Shown here in pieces: positions 7,773-15,700 of a stretch of DNA of 64,000 bases. Position 1 is the stretch's first letter; each line of letters starts with the position of its first letter. The translations under genes were made by a program, and so were the position numbers. Below the pieces are notes generated by a model. The model did not search any database, had not been told where the DNA came from, and worked only from the letters and a program-made list of their open reading frames with translations. The stretch is from assembly GCA_017398045.1 (NCBI GenBank), contig JAFQHI010000025.1, positions 310,001 through 374,000 on the forward strand, in the 5' to 3' direction. The stretch comes from Alistipes sp. Lineage in GTDB: Bacteria > Bacteroidota > Bacteroidia > Bacteroidales > Rikenellaceae.

Positions 7773-8798
7773 ATGGCGAAAAATAGTTTCCGAACCCTCC
7801 TTGTGCGCTGTTTCGTGATGGGTGTTGTGCTGGGTGCTGTGGTGGCTGCTGCGGGCTTTTTGATGTTCAAAACCAATGCCCTCAAAGAGCCTGTCGAACT
7901 CTATGTCAGCCGCAAGGCCGACTACGAAACCTTGTGCGATTCGTTGCTTCCGAAGGTGCGTTACAAGGCGGCTTTTAACCTCTATGCCAAGCGGTTGAAC
8001 CTCGCAGAGAGCTTCAAGCCGGGCTACTACCATTTCGAGCCGAAGATGGATGTGATTCGGCTGGTGCGTATGCTGAAACTCGGCGAGCAGACCCCCGTGC
8101 GTGTGACGGTGAACAATGTGCGTATTCCGGCGCAGTTGGCCGGAAAGCTTGCCGGTCAGATTGATGCCGACTCGGTGGAGATTCTCGCCACTTTGAACAA
8201 CCCCGAGACGGCCAAACGGGTCGGAATGACCACCAAAACGCTCTTTTCGATTTTCCTGCCCGACACCTACGAGTGCTATTGGACCACCACGCCCGACGAG
8301 TGGGTGGACCGCATGAAGCGCGAGTGGGACCGCTTCTGGACCGAGGAGCGCGAGGCGAAACGCAAGCGCACGGGCCTTTCGCGGATGGAGGTGATGACCC
8401 TCGCGTCGATTGTCTATGAGGAGACGCGCAAGACGGACGAAATGCCGCGTGTGGCGGGTGTCTATATGAACCGCCTGAAGAAGGGGATGCCTTTGCAGGC
8501 CGACCCGACGATTAAGTATGCCATGCAGGATTTCGGCCTGCGTCGCATCCTGCACAAGCATTTGAAGTACCCCTCGCCCTACAACACATATATAAATAAG
8601 GGGTTGCCTCCTACGCCGATTTGTATGCCGGGCAAGAACGCCATCGAGGCGGTGTTGAACTTCGAGAAGCATAACTACCTCTTCTTCTGCGCCCGACCTA
8701 CGTTTGACGGTTACCACAACTTTGCGGCTACTTATAGCGAACACCTGAAGAATGCCCGCGCCTATTCGGCCGAGCTGAATCGTCGCAAAATCAAATAA
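7773..8798 (+). CDS. mltG: Endolytic murein transglycosylase MltG
   Basis: A 341-residue inner-membrane enzyme that cuts nascent peptidoglycan glycan strands and sets their length. A single N-terminal membrane helix (residues 12-33, CFVMGVVLGAVVAAAGFLMF) anchors a periplasmic YceG-like domain. The catalytic Glu216 sits in LASIVYEETRK, followed by the family motifs VAGVYMNRL, PLQADPTIKYA, YNTYINKGLPPTPICMPG and YLFFCA. The length is usual. The nearest ATG upstream (7763) is out of frame, so 7773 is the start. Transcription probably starts from the TATCTTTG box at 7747-7754, giving a leader of only about 12 nt. The next gene has its own possible box at 8805-8812. Confidence 0.95.
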   Translation: MAKNSFRTLLVRCFVMGVVLGAVVAAAGFLMFKTNALKEPVELYVSRKADYETLCDSLLPKVRYKAAFNLYAKRLNLAESFKPGYYHFEPKMDVIRLVRMLKLGEQTPVRVTVNNVRIPAQLAGKLAGQIDADSVEILATLNNPETAKRVGMTTKTLFSIFLPDTYECYWTTTPDEWVDRMKREWDRFWTEEREAKRKRTGLSRMEVMTLASIVYEETRKTDEMPRVAGVYMNRLKKGMPLQADPTIKYAMQDFGLRRILHKHLKYPSPYNTYINKGLPPTPICMPGKNAIEAVLNFEKHNYLFFCARPTFDGYHNFAATYSEHLKNARAYSAELNRRKIK

Positions 8799-8835
8799 AA
8801 GTACTATCTTTGCAGGAGAATAAAATCTACGAACT

Positions 8836-9411
8836 ATGGAACAGAAAAGATTTTGGAGCGTAGCAGCCACCCAGGGTGGTGTGATTGGTCTGGTGCTGGC
8901 GGCATCGATGTTTTTTGAGACCTACGCCTCGCTTTCGGGCAGTGTCGGCCTGATGGGCTTGATGCTGGTGGAGTGGATTGCGGTGGTTGTGCTGCACTAT
9001 TGGTTGCTGAATCGTTATACGAAACAATATGCCGCCCAATTTTCGGCTGAAGAGGGCTTCCCCTTCTTCCGTGGTTACGGCTACGTGTTGGTTTTGTCGC
9101 TCTTTGCGGGTGTGATTCTGGGTCTGGCACAGGCCCTCTATCTGCACGGTGTGATGGGCTACGGAGCCTATATCGAGCAGTATGCCTCGGCTTTGAAGGA
9201 GCTGTTGGCCTCGTCGCCCGCTTCGTCGCAGATGGAGCCGATGCTGAAGCAAATGTTCACCCAGCTCGAGGCGGCTCCCGTTCCCTCGGTATTGCAGACC
9301 GCATGGGGTGGTGTGACCAATTCGATACTCTTTGGTGGTTTCTTTGGCCTGATTATCGCGGCTGTGCAGTCGCGTCGTCCGGAGCTGTTTACGCCGAAAA
9401 ACGAGGAGTAA
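8836..9411 (+). CDS. DUF4199 integral membrane protein
   Basis: A 191-residue protein with four hydrophobic segments (about residues 10-30, 33-58, 72-98 and 158-178), matching the DUF4199 family of Bacteroidetes: an N-terminal FW..A...G..IGL start, an EGF.FFRGYGYVL loop entering the third helix, and a final helix ending in RR. No biochemical function is established. It precedes a glycosyltransferase gene by a single base (stop 9411, ATG 9413), an arrangement common in Bacteroidetes and suggesting a shared role at the lipid-linked sugar step. A TATCTTTG box at 8805-8812 may drive this unit. Confidence 0.85.
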   Translation: MEQKRFWSVAATQGGVIGLVLAASMFFETYASLSGSVGLMGLMLVEWIAVVVLHYWLLNRYTKQYAAQFSAEEGFPFFRGYGYVLVLSLFAGVILGLAQALYLHGVMGYGAYIEQYASALKELLASSPASSQMEPMLKQMFTQLEAAPVPSVLQTAWGGVTNSILFGGFFGLIIAAVQSRRPELFTPKNEE

Positions 9412-9412
9412 G

Positions 9413-10381
9413 ATGGAGCAAAAGGAGCAACATATCGACCTCTCGGTGGTGGTTCCCCTCTATAACGAGGAGGAGTCGCTGCCCGAATTGGTGGCCTGGA
9501 TTGACCGCGTGGCTCGGCAAGAGCAATTGCGTTATGAGGTCATTATGATTGACGATGGCTCGACGGACGATTCGTGGGCCGTGGTCGAAAAGTTGGCAAC
9601 GAAGTACGACTCGGTGCGTGGCATTTCGTTTGGCCGCAACTACGGCAAGTCGGCCGCCCTCTATTGCGGTTTCGAAGCTGCACGGGGCGAGGTGGTCGTG
9701 ACGATGGATGCCGATTTGCAGGACTCGCCCGACGAGATTCCGGCCCTGCGTCGCATGATTTTGGAGGAGGGCTACGACCTCGTGTCGGGCTGGAAGAAGA
9801 AGCGTTACGACCCGATTGGCAAGCGTTGGCCGAGTAAGTTTTTCAACGCCACGGCACGCCTTGCGTCGGGTATCAAACTCCACGATTTCAACTGCGGACT
9901 GAAGGCCTACCGCAAGCGGGTCATCAAGTCGATTGAGGTCTATGGCGAGATGCACCGCTTTATCCCGATTTTGGCCAAGCAGGCGGGCTTCAAGCGCATC
10001 GGCGAAAAGGTCGTCGAGCATCACGCTCGCAAGTACGGCTACTCGAAATTCGGCCTGGAGAGAATGGTGAAGGGCTACCTCGACCTGATTTCGGTGATGT
10101 TTATGTCCCACTTCGGCCGCTCGCCGATGTACCTTTTCGGTTCGCTCGGTACGGTGATGTTCCTCTTGGGCGGTGGTACGACCGTGTGGGTCATTGCCGC
10201 CAAATTGTGGAAACAGGCCCACGGCCTGCCATTGCGTGCCGTGACCGAACAGCCGCTCTTCTACCTGGCCATTCTGGCCGTGGTGCTGGGTGTGCAGTTG
10301 TTCTTGGCCGGCTTCCTCGGCGAGTTGATTAACCGCAACGCCACCGATAGAAATAAATATCTGATTGATAAAACTTTGTAG
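9413..10381 (+). CDS. Family 2 glycosyltransferase, bactoprenyl/dolichyl-phosphate sugar synthase type
   Basis: A 322-residue GT2 enzyme that probably moves a hexose from a nucleotide sugar to polyprenyl phosphate at the inner membrane. The GT-A domain shows LSVVVPLYNEEESLPELV (residues 10-27), IMIDDGSTDDSW, and the metal-binding DAD at residues 99-101 in TMDADLQDSPDEIP. The HDFNCGLKAYRK stretch and the amphipathic VVEHHARKYGYSKFGLERM segment are typical of GtrB/DPM1-like enzymes. Two C-terminal membrane helices (about 238-262 and 283-310) anchor it. It lies between DUF4199 and DUF4293 genes as an apparent operon. The acceptor sugar cannot be told from sequence. Confidence 0.9.
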   Translation: MEQKEQHIDLSVVVPLYNEEESLPELVAWIDRVARQEQLRYEVIMIDDGSTDDSWAVVEKLATKYDSVRGISFGRNYGKSAALYCGFEAARGEVVVTMDADLQDSPDEIPALRRMILEEGYDLVSGWKKKRYDPIGKRWPSKFFNATARLASGIKLHDFNCGLKAYRKRVIKSIEVYGEMHRFIPILAKQAGFKRIGEKVVEHHARKYGYSKFGLERMVKGYLDLISVMFMSHFGRSPMYLFGSLGTVMFLLGGGTTVWVIAAKLWKQAHGLPLRAVTEQPLFYLAILAVVLGVQLFLAGFLGELINRNATDRNKYLIDKTL

Positions 10382-10397
10382 AAAACAACCTCAAGTA

Positions 10398-10865
10398 ATG
10401 ATTCAACGTATCCAAACCCTCTATCTGCTGGGTGCATCGCTTTTGATGGCCTTGGCATTTTTCCTCCCGACGGCTCTTTTGACGACCGAGGCCGGCACGG
10501 CAGTCTTTCGCTTTTATGAACTCACCGGAGCCGATGGTGTGGTGGAGCAGGTTCCCTCCTATTTGATGTTCCTCACGCTGCTCACCATCGCCCTGCCGCT
10601 TTATATCATCTTCCGCTATAAGAACCGCCTGCACCAGATTCGTTTCTGCGTGGTGGCGATGATTCTGGAGGTGGGCGTACTGCTTCTTTCGGGACTCTAT
10701 TGCTACCGCCTCTATACGCTCTTTAACGCGGCATATGAGGCCTTTGCCTTCGAGATTCGTTGGCCGCTCCTCTGCCCCTTGGTGGCACTGCTCTTCACGT
10801 GGCTGGCCATGCGGGCCATCTTTAAGGATGAGATGTTGGTGCGTGCCGCCGACCGCATCCGATAG
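10398..10865 (+). CDS. DUF4293 integral membrane protein
   Basis: A 155-residue protein with four predicted helices (residues about 8-28, 50-70, 77-100 and 116-140). The start MIQRIQTLYLLGASLLMA is the characteristic opening of the DUF4293 family in Bacteroidetes. ATG 10398 is used rather than an upstream in-frame start at 10365, which would overlap the end of the glycosyltransferase gene. It closes the DUF4199-GT2-DUF4293 cluster and is followed by a hairpin terminator. Function unknown; location suggests envelope glycan metabolism. Confidence 0.85.
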   Translation: MIQRIQTLYLLGASLLMALAFFLPTALLTTEAGTAVFRFYELTGADGVVEQVPSYLMFLTLLTIALPLYIIFRYKNRLHQIRFCVVAMILEVGVLLLSGLYCYRLYTLFNAAYEAFAFEIRWPLLCPLVALLFTWLAMRAIFKDEMLVRAADRIR

Positions 10866-10912
10866 GCGTGTGCCTAACAAGGTGATTGCCCTATATCGCA
10901 TCGCCAAACTTT

Positions 10913-10942
10913 AAGCATCCGATTTTTTCGGGTGCTTTTTTT
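10913..10942 (+). terminator. Terminator after the DUF4293 gene
   Basis: AAGCATCC pairs with GGGTGCTT (one G-T pair) around a short loop and runs into a T tract. Confidence 0.75.
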
Positions 10943-11020
10943 GTGTGTTAGTACGTTGGCGGTGGGTTGTTCTTTTTGTCCTGAAATTTCGTAAGATTTA
11001 GTAGATTCTTTTGCGCTTTA

Positions 11021-11052
11021 TTTGGGGATTTCAATATATATTTATATATTGC
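11021..11052 (+). promoter_or_regulatory. Promoter of first small membrane-protein gene, with 20-bp palindrome
   Basis: TTTG (11021-11024), 20-bp spacer, TATATTGC (11045-11052). The stretch 11032-11051 is a perfect palindrome with 9-bp arms (CAATATATA / TATATATTG) around TT, overlapping the -7 box. Copies with the same GGGATTTCAATATATAT...TATATTGC layout lie at 11951-11981 and, more loosely, 11514-11544. Confidence 0.6.
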
Positions 11053-11088
11053 AAATGACGATTTTAGTAGAACTTAAAACACTGATTT

Positions 11089-11436
11089 ATGAAAGAGATG
11101 AAAAATCGAAACGGAGTCGGACAGCCCTCCTCGGTGGAGGTGTTTGCCAAGCGATGCAAGCGGGATTTGTTTTTTCGTATTTCGATGTTGCTCTGTTTGG
11201 TCGCCCTCTTCCTGTTGTTGCTGTGGCCTGAATCGTGGGGGCTTTATGTTGCACTGTTTGTCCTTGCGATGAGCGTGATTGCTACCGTGCGTCTGCTTCG
11301 CAAAGGAGATGTGGCGGACGATAAGCCGGCACCTGCCTGGGTGGCTGCAATGGATATTGCCGATAAATTTATGGGAGCTATTTGGCTCGTATTGGCAGTG
11401 GTGATAATTGTGATGAAATCTGGGATGCTCCAATAG
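11089..11436 (+). CDS. Small membrane protein, tandem paralogue 1 of 3
   Basis: I do not recognise this 115-residue protein. It has a charged N-terminus (about 26 residues, containing FAKRCKRDLFFRIS), a helical hairpin (about residues 29-46 and 49-70, joined at LLLLWPESWGLYV), a short charged linker, and a last hydrophobic helix (about 95-113). The same plan occurs in the next two genes: KRCxxD then RI before the first helix, a P-(E/D)-x-W turn between helices, and a C-terminal helix. The gene stands alone between its own promoter and a strong terminator. Codon use is a little more AT-rich than the neighbours. ATG 11098 is an alternative start. Expression looks real; function unknown. Confidence 0.65.
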   Translation: MKEMKNRNGVGQPSSVEVFAKRCKRDLFFRISMLLCLVALFLLLLWPESWGLYVALFVLAMSVIATVRLLRKGDVADDKPAPAWVAAMDIADKFMGAIWLVLAVVIIVMKSGMLQ

Positions 11437-11471
11437 CTGTTTGGACGAATTTCTCGTTGTGAACTATAATG

Positions 11472-11505
11472 GGTTGCCGATTTTTAGGTCGGCAACCTTT
11501 TTTTT
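11472..11505 (+). terminator. Terminator after small gene 1
   Basis: Perfect 9-bp stem GGTTGCCGA / TCGGCAACC with loop TTTTTAGG and eight T residues. An almost identical hairpin ends small gene 3 (12487-12520), differing by a C-to-T change that converts a G-C pair to G-T. Confidence 0.9.
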
Positions 11506-11513
11506 GTGACCTA

Positions 11514-11544
11514 TTGTATAATTCGAAATAATTCGTTATATTGC
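11514..11544 (+). promoter_or_regulatory. Promoter of second small membrane-protein gene
   Basis: TTG (11514-11516), 20-bp spacer, TATATTGC (11537-11544), the same variant -7 box as the promoters of the other two small genes. Confidence 0.55.
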
Positions 11545-11583
11545 AAACGATAGTTAGGTATCACCTTTAACACCTTTTTAGCG

Positions 11584-11901
11584 ATGAAGAACTTTGTGAA
11601 GCGATGCGAAGCCGATCCGTGGGTTCGAATTCCTGGATTTGTAGTGTCTATTTGTTTGGTATTGATGTTGATTACGCCTGAACCTTGGCAAACGTGGGCT
11701 GTTTATGTCGGTTTCGCCTCAATCGTTGTCAGCCTTGTCTGTATGGTTCGTCATGTGGGGCAGGGACACACCGAGTCGGAAGATGCGGTGCGACCTCATC
11801 CGATTTTTGATGTAATTCAAAATGTCTTGGGGATAGTTTGGTTTGTGCTGGTATTTGTAGTTCTGATTTGGATTGTTTGGATTGCTCCGCTACTCAAATA
11901 G
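11584..11901 (+). CDS. Small membrane protein, tandem paralogue 2 of 3
   Basis: A 105-residue protein with the same design as its neighbours. The N-terminus NFVKRCEADPWVRIPGF aligns with FAKRCKRDLFFRISML of paralogue 1. A helical hairpin follows (about residues 17-33 and 38-58, with a PEPWQTW turn), then a charged linker (RHVGQGHTESEDAVRPHP), and a C-terminal helix ending IVWIAPLLK. The last residues match the IGPLLK end of paralogue 3. The gene has its own TTG/TATATTGC promoter and only a weak hairpin (AAGG...CCTT with T run, near 11904-11921) behind it. No known domain is recognised; the three genes look like one family amplified in place. Confidence 0.65.
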   Translation: MKNFVKRCEADPWVRIPGFVVSICLVLMLITPEPWQTWAVYVGFASIVVSLVCMVRHVGQGHTESEDAVRPHPIFDVIQNVLGIVWFVLVFVVLIWIVWIAPLLK

Positions 11902-11950
11902 AAGGTTTCAATGCCTTTTTTGCGATGTTCTTATTTTTTAGTACGACTAT

Positions 11951-11981
11951 TTTGGGATTTCAATATATATGCGTATATTGC
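11951..11981 (+). promoter_or_regulatory. Promoter of third small membrane-protein gene
   Basis: TTTG (11951-11954), 19-bp spacer, TATATTGC (11974-11981). The sequence from the -33 box into the spacer (GGGATTTCAATATATAT) is the same as in the first promoter, and CAATATA / TATATTG again form inverted arms. Confidence 0.6.
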
Positions 11982-12008
11982 TCTCGAAGCTAAAATTTTG
12001 ATTTTTCT

Positions 12009-12461
12009 ATGAAACACCAAACGAACAGTTGGGACTCAACAATTCTTTTCTATGCCCCTAAAATCATCGCCACGCTTATCTTCGTGACGATTACCTTTGT
12101 TCCCGATTCGTGGACTACTCCGAATTCGTGGACTACTCCGATGGTGGTTGTCGGCTTTGTTGCGTTGGCTTTGGCGGTTGTGTTGGATATTCTGCGCTAT
12201 CGGCACCGTGTAGCCAATGAGGTCGAGGAGGAGAATGAGTGCGACGAGGAGTATCAGGTGCAGCAGATGGGTGAAACGTGTGAGGAGCAGGGCGTGAAAC
12301 CGAACTGCGATACGCAAGAGGAGCCTGAATCGAGGTGGGCAAAGATTGAAAAATGGGGCGAAGTGGTCGATAAATATAATGATGCTGTTTATTGGATCTG
12401 GCTAGTGGTTGTCGCGATTTGTGTCTTATGCGCGACGTGGATTGGCCCCTTGCTGAAGTAG
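12009..12461 (+). CDS. Small membrane protein, tandem paralogue 3 of 3
   Basis: A 150-residue protein of the same design as the two genes before it: an N-terminal helical hairpin (about residues 17-33 and 44-62), a long acidic linker (rich in Glu and Gln, with EVEEENECDEEYQ), and a C-terminal helix (about 129-147) ending ATWIGPLLK. The turn between the first two helices carries an exact 18-bp tandem duplication (12106-12123 and 12124-12141), giving PDSWTTPNSWTTP where the paralogues have a single P-E-x-W turn. The linker is about 45 residues longer than in the paralogues and contains several Cys. Own promoter and a strong terminator flank it. Function unknown. Confidence 0.65.
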   Translation: MKHQTNSWDSTILFYAPKIIATLIFVTITFVPDSWTTPNSWTTPMVVVGFVALALAVVLDILRYRHRVANEVEEENECDEEYQVQQMGETCEEQGVKPNCDTQEEPESRWAKIEKWGEVVDKYNDAVYWIWLVVVAICVLCATWIGPLLK

Positions 12462-12486
12462 CGTAGTGTCGTACTGCAAATTTAGA

Positions 12487-12520
12487 GGTTGTCGATTTTT
12501 AGGTCGGCAACCTTTTTTTT
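12487..12520 (+). terminator. Terminator after small gene 3
   Basis: GGTTGTCGA / TCGGCAACC stem, loop TTTTTAGG, eight T residues; near copy of the terminator at 11472-11505. Confidence 0.9.
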
Positions 12521-12530
12521 GCCCTTTTTG

Positions 12531-12585
12531 TTGGCAGATTCACTATTTTGATGTAATTTTGAAAGCTAATACCCCTATGGGGTAT
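12531..12585 (+). promoter_or_regulatory. Promoter and palindrome upstream of the surface nuclease operon
   Basis: TTG (12531-12533), 20-bp spacer, TAATTTTG (12554-12561), a consensus promoter for the five-gene operon. At the expected start of transcription lies a perfect 7-3-7 inverted repeat, ATACCCC-TAT-GGGGTAT (12569-12585). It may be an operator or a 5' mRNA hairpin. The leader to the ATG at 12708 is about 140 nt, and its last 60 nt are an A/C-rich unstructured stretch. Confidence 0.65.
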
Positions 12586-12707
12586 AAAAGAGACCGTTTT
12601 GAGGCGGATGGCCGGACAAACAGAGGTGCCAACGTGTGCAAACGCGCTCTTGCAACAAGCAACAAAACAAACAACAAATAATTACAAACAAACAACACAA
12701 AAGAAGT

Positions 12708-15700
12708 ATGAAAAAAATGCTTTGGACCAAGTTGTCGCTTATGGTGGTGATGCTGCTTTCGGCCGTATCGTTTACCGCCTGCGTGGATGACAACGAAGAT
12801 GTGGGTATGCCCTTCCTCGAACTCGACATCGAGGAGCTGCCCCTCACCGAGGAGGGTGGTACGGCCACCTTTACCGTTTCGACCAACCGCCCCTGGACCG
12901 CTACGCTCAGCGAGGGCAGCGAGTGGATTTCGCTCTCGACGATGGAGGGCGCAGGCACCGAGGAGGTGGAGATTTCGGTACCTGCAACCACCTACGGCCG
13001 CGTGGGTGAGGTGCAGTTCCACCTCTCGAACACCTATGCCGTCTATGAGACCAAGACCCTCGTTGTGAAGCAGGGCGAGGTTGAGGAGGAGGAGATAATC
13101 TACTCCGAGACCGTGGGTACGCAGTCGGTATCCAGCCCCTATCCCTATGTCGATGCCTACACCTCGTGGCAGACCGACGGTACGGGTGCTTCGACGGTTA
13201 CCTACTCGGGTAAGAGTGCCTCGGTACGTGCCTCGGGTCTTGCAAATGCCGGTTCGGGTCCGAATGTGATCTTCTTCGGTACGCTGCCCGCTTACTTCCA
13301 GGTGAACACCATTACGCTGCAGCCGCAGCACCAGCGCTTAGCACTTTCGTTCCTCGGCAGCTTCTCGTACAAGCCGGAGGGTTCGTCGGAGTATGACAAC
13401 ACGTTCAACTTCGATAACTTCACGGTAGAGATCAGCGGCGACGGCAAGAAGTGGTCGAAGCTCGAGTGTACGAAGGATAACGGCGATACGGAGCATCCCT
13501 ACTGGATTGCTGCCGAGTCGAAGTTTATCCTCACGGAGGTTCCCGAGCAGCTTTCGATCCGCTTCACGGCTTCGTTCGCTTCGGCCTTCCGTCTGGATGA
13601 TATCCGCCTGGAGACCTTCAACGGTACGGCTACCGAAATCGACCTGGCACAAGGCAAGGAGGATGGCGGTTCGACGGGTGGCGAGACGCCTGTTGTCCCG
13701 GCCGGCGATAAGATCTTCTACGAGTCGTTCGGTACGCCCGTCAAGGAGGGTACCTATTGGCCCTATGCCAACGAGAATGCCACGAATATCATGACCGGTA
13801 CGGGTGTTGTAGCCGGTACGACGACCTACAAGGGTTATGGCGTAACGGCCCGCACGGTGGGTACCTACACTTCGCCCAACCCGCCCGCATCGGGTGAGGG
13901 CCACATCTGGTTCCCCGCAGGCAAGACGGCCGACAAGAACTTCTTCGAGGTGCAGAAGCTGAATCTGAATGGTGAGAAGAACCTCGACATTTCGTTCTAC
14001 CTCCACGGCAACACCGACCCCTACAAGGAGGGAGATGTTGTGCTGCAACTCTCGGCCGATGGCGAGAAGTGGACGACGGTAGCCTTCACGACCGCCGCCA
14101 TCGCGGAGGCTGCGGAGAGTACCTGGAAGGTGGCCAAGGCTTCGGTGACGCTCAAGGAGTCGCCCGCCAACTTCTACCTCAAGTTCTCGTCGGAGACGAC
14201 GGGTGGTTGCCGTCTGGATGACCCGACCATCGTGAAGGGTAACGGCGGTACGGAGATTGACCTCGGTGCCGGTACGAGCGGTGAGGAGCCTACGCCTCCG
14301 ACCCCCTCGACCGATGTATCGACCGACTTCCCGGGTGCCGGTAAGTACCTCATGGTGGCTACGGCCGATGGTAAGGCACTGGCTGCTACGCCGCTGACGG
14401 CCGATAAGAACTATGGCTACCTGAGCGGTACGGAGGTGACCGTTTCGAATGGTCAGATTGCTGCCGACGGCACGTCGAATGGCCTGGCTTGGACGGTGGC
14501 TGCCGCCTCGTCGGAGGGTCAATATACGCTCTACGGTGCCGATAGCCGCTACTACTACATGACCGGTACCTACAACTCGTTCAACGTGAACGGTTCGGCC
14601 GGCACGGATGGTTATGCATGGGTATTCACGAAGAATACGGACGGTACCTATGCCGTGAAGAACGTGACGATGCAGAAGACCCTGCAATACGATACGAATT
14701 ACAGCTCCTATGGTGCTTATCCCGATACGCGCGGTCTGATGACCGACCTCTACAAGCTCAATGCCGAGGGTACGGCCTATGTGAAGGTAACGGGTGCCGG
14801 TACGGGTGGCGAGGAGCCTACGCCTCCCGCTCCGACGGGTGGTGAGTACGATGGCGACTACCTGGTAGTGGCCAACGTGAATGGCGTTTGGAGAGCCGCT
14901 ACGCCCGTTCCGGCCGATAAGACTTACGGCTATCTCCAGCCGACCGATGTAACGGTTTCGGGCAATGCCATCACGGCTGATGCAACGGCCAAGTCGCTCA
15001 ACTTCACCCTCAAGCAGGGGGCGACGACGGGTCAATACAGCCTCTACGGTGCCGATGGTCGCTACTACTACCTCTCGGGTACGCATAACTCGACCAACGT
15101 AACGGCCGAGTTGGGTACGGATGGCTACTATTGGTCGGTGGCCAAGAACAGCGACAATACCTTTACGCTGACCAATGTCACCATGTCGAAGACCTTGCAG
15201 TATGATACGCAGTATGGCTCGTATGGTGTATATCCCGATGTGCGCGGTCTGTATGTCTATCTCTTCAAGCTCAATGCGGCCGGCACGGCTTACGAGGCTG
15301 TTTCGGAGCTGCCCTCGACGGGTGGCGGTACGGAGCCTGACCAGCCCGACACGCCCGACACGCCCGACACGCCCGACACGCCTGATACGCCCGACCAGCC
15401 CGCAACGGGTTCGTTGCTCTGGAACGACGACTTCTCGCAGTTCGACAGCGCAACGGCTGACGGTACGGCCGATATCGGCACGTCGCTGACCGGCTCGCTC
15501 GATGGCTTCAAGGATAGCTACACGGGTGAGAAGGTCTATTCGGCAGCCGGTAAGATTAAGCTCGGCTCGTCGTCGAAGAAGGGTAAGCTGACCACCCCCG
15601 CCATGAAGGCTACGGCTACCGTGGGTGCTACGCTGACGGTCGATTTGGCAGCCTGGGCCAATGCTACGTCGGGTGCTACGGACTCGGCCAAGGTGGTGAT

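Noticed and set aside
10365-10397. Longer N-terminus for the DUF4293 protein
   Set aside because: It overlaps the end of the glycosyltransferase gene; ATG 10398 gives the usual family start.
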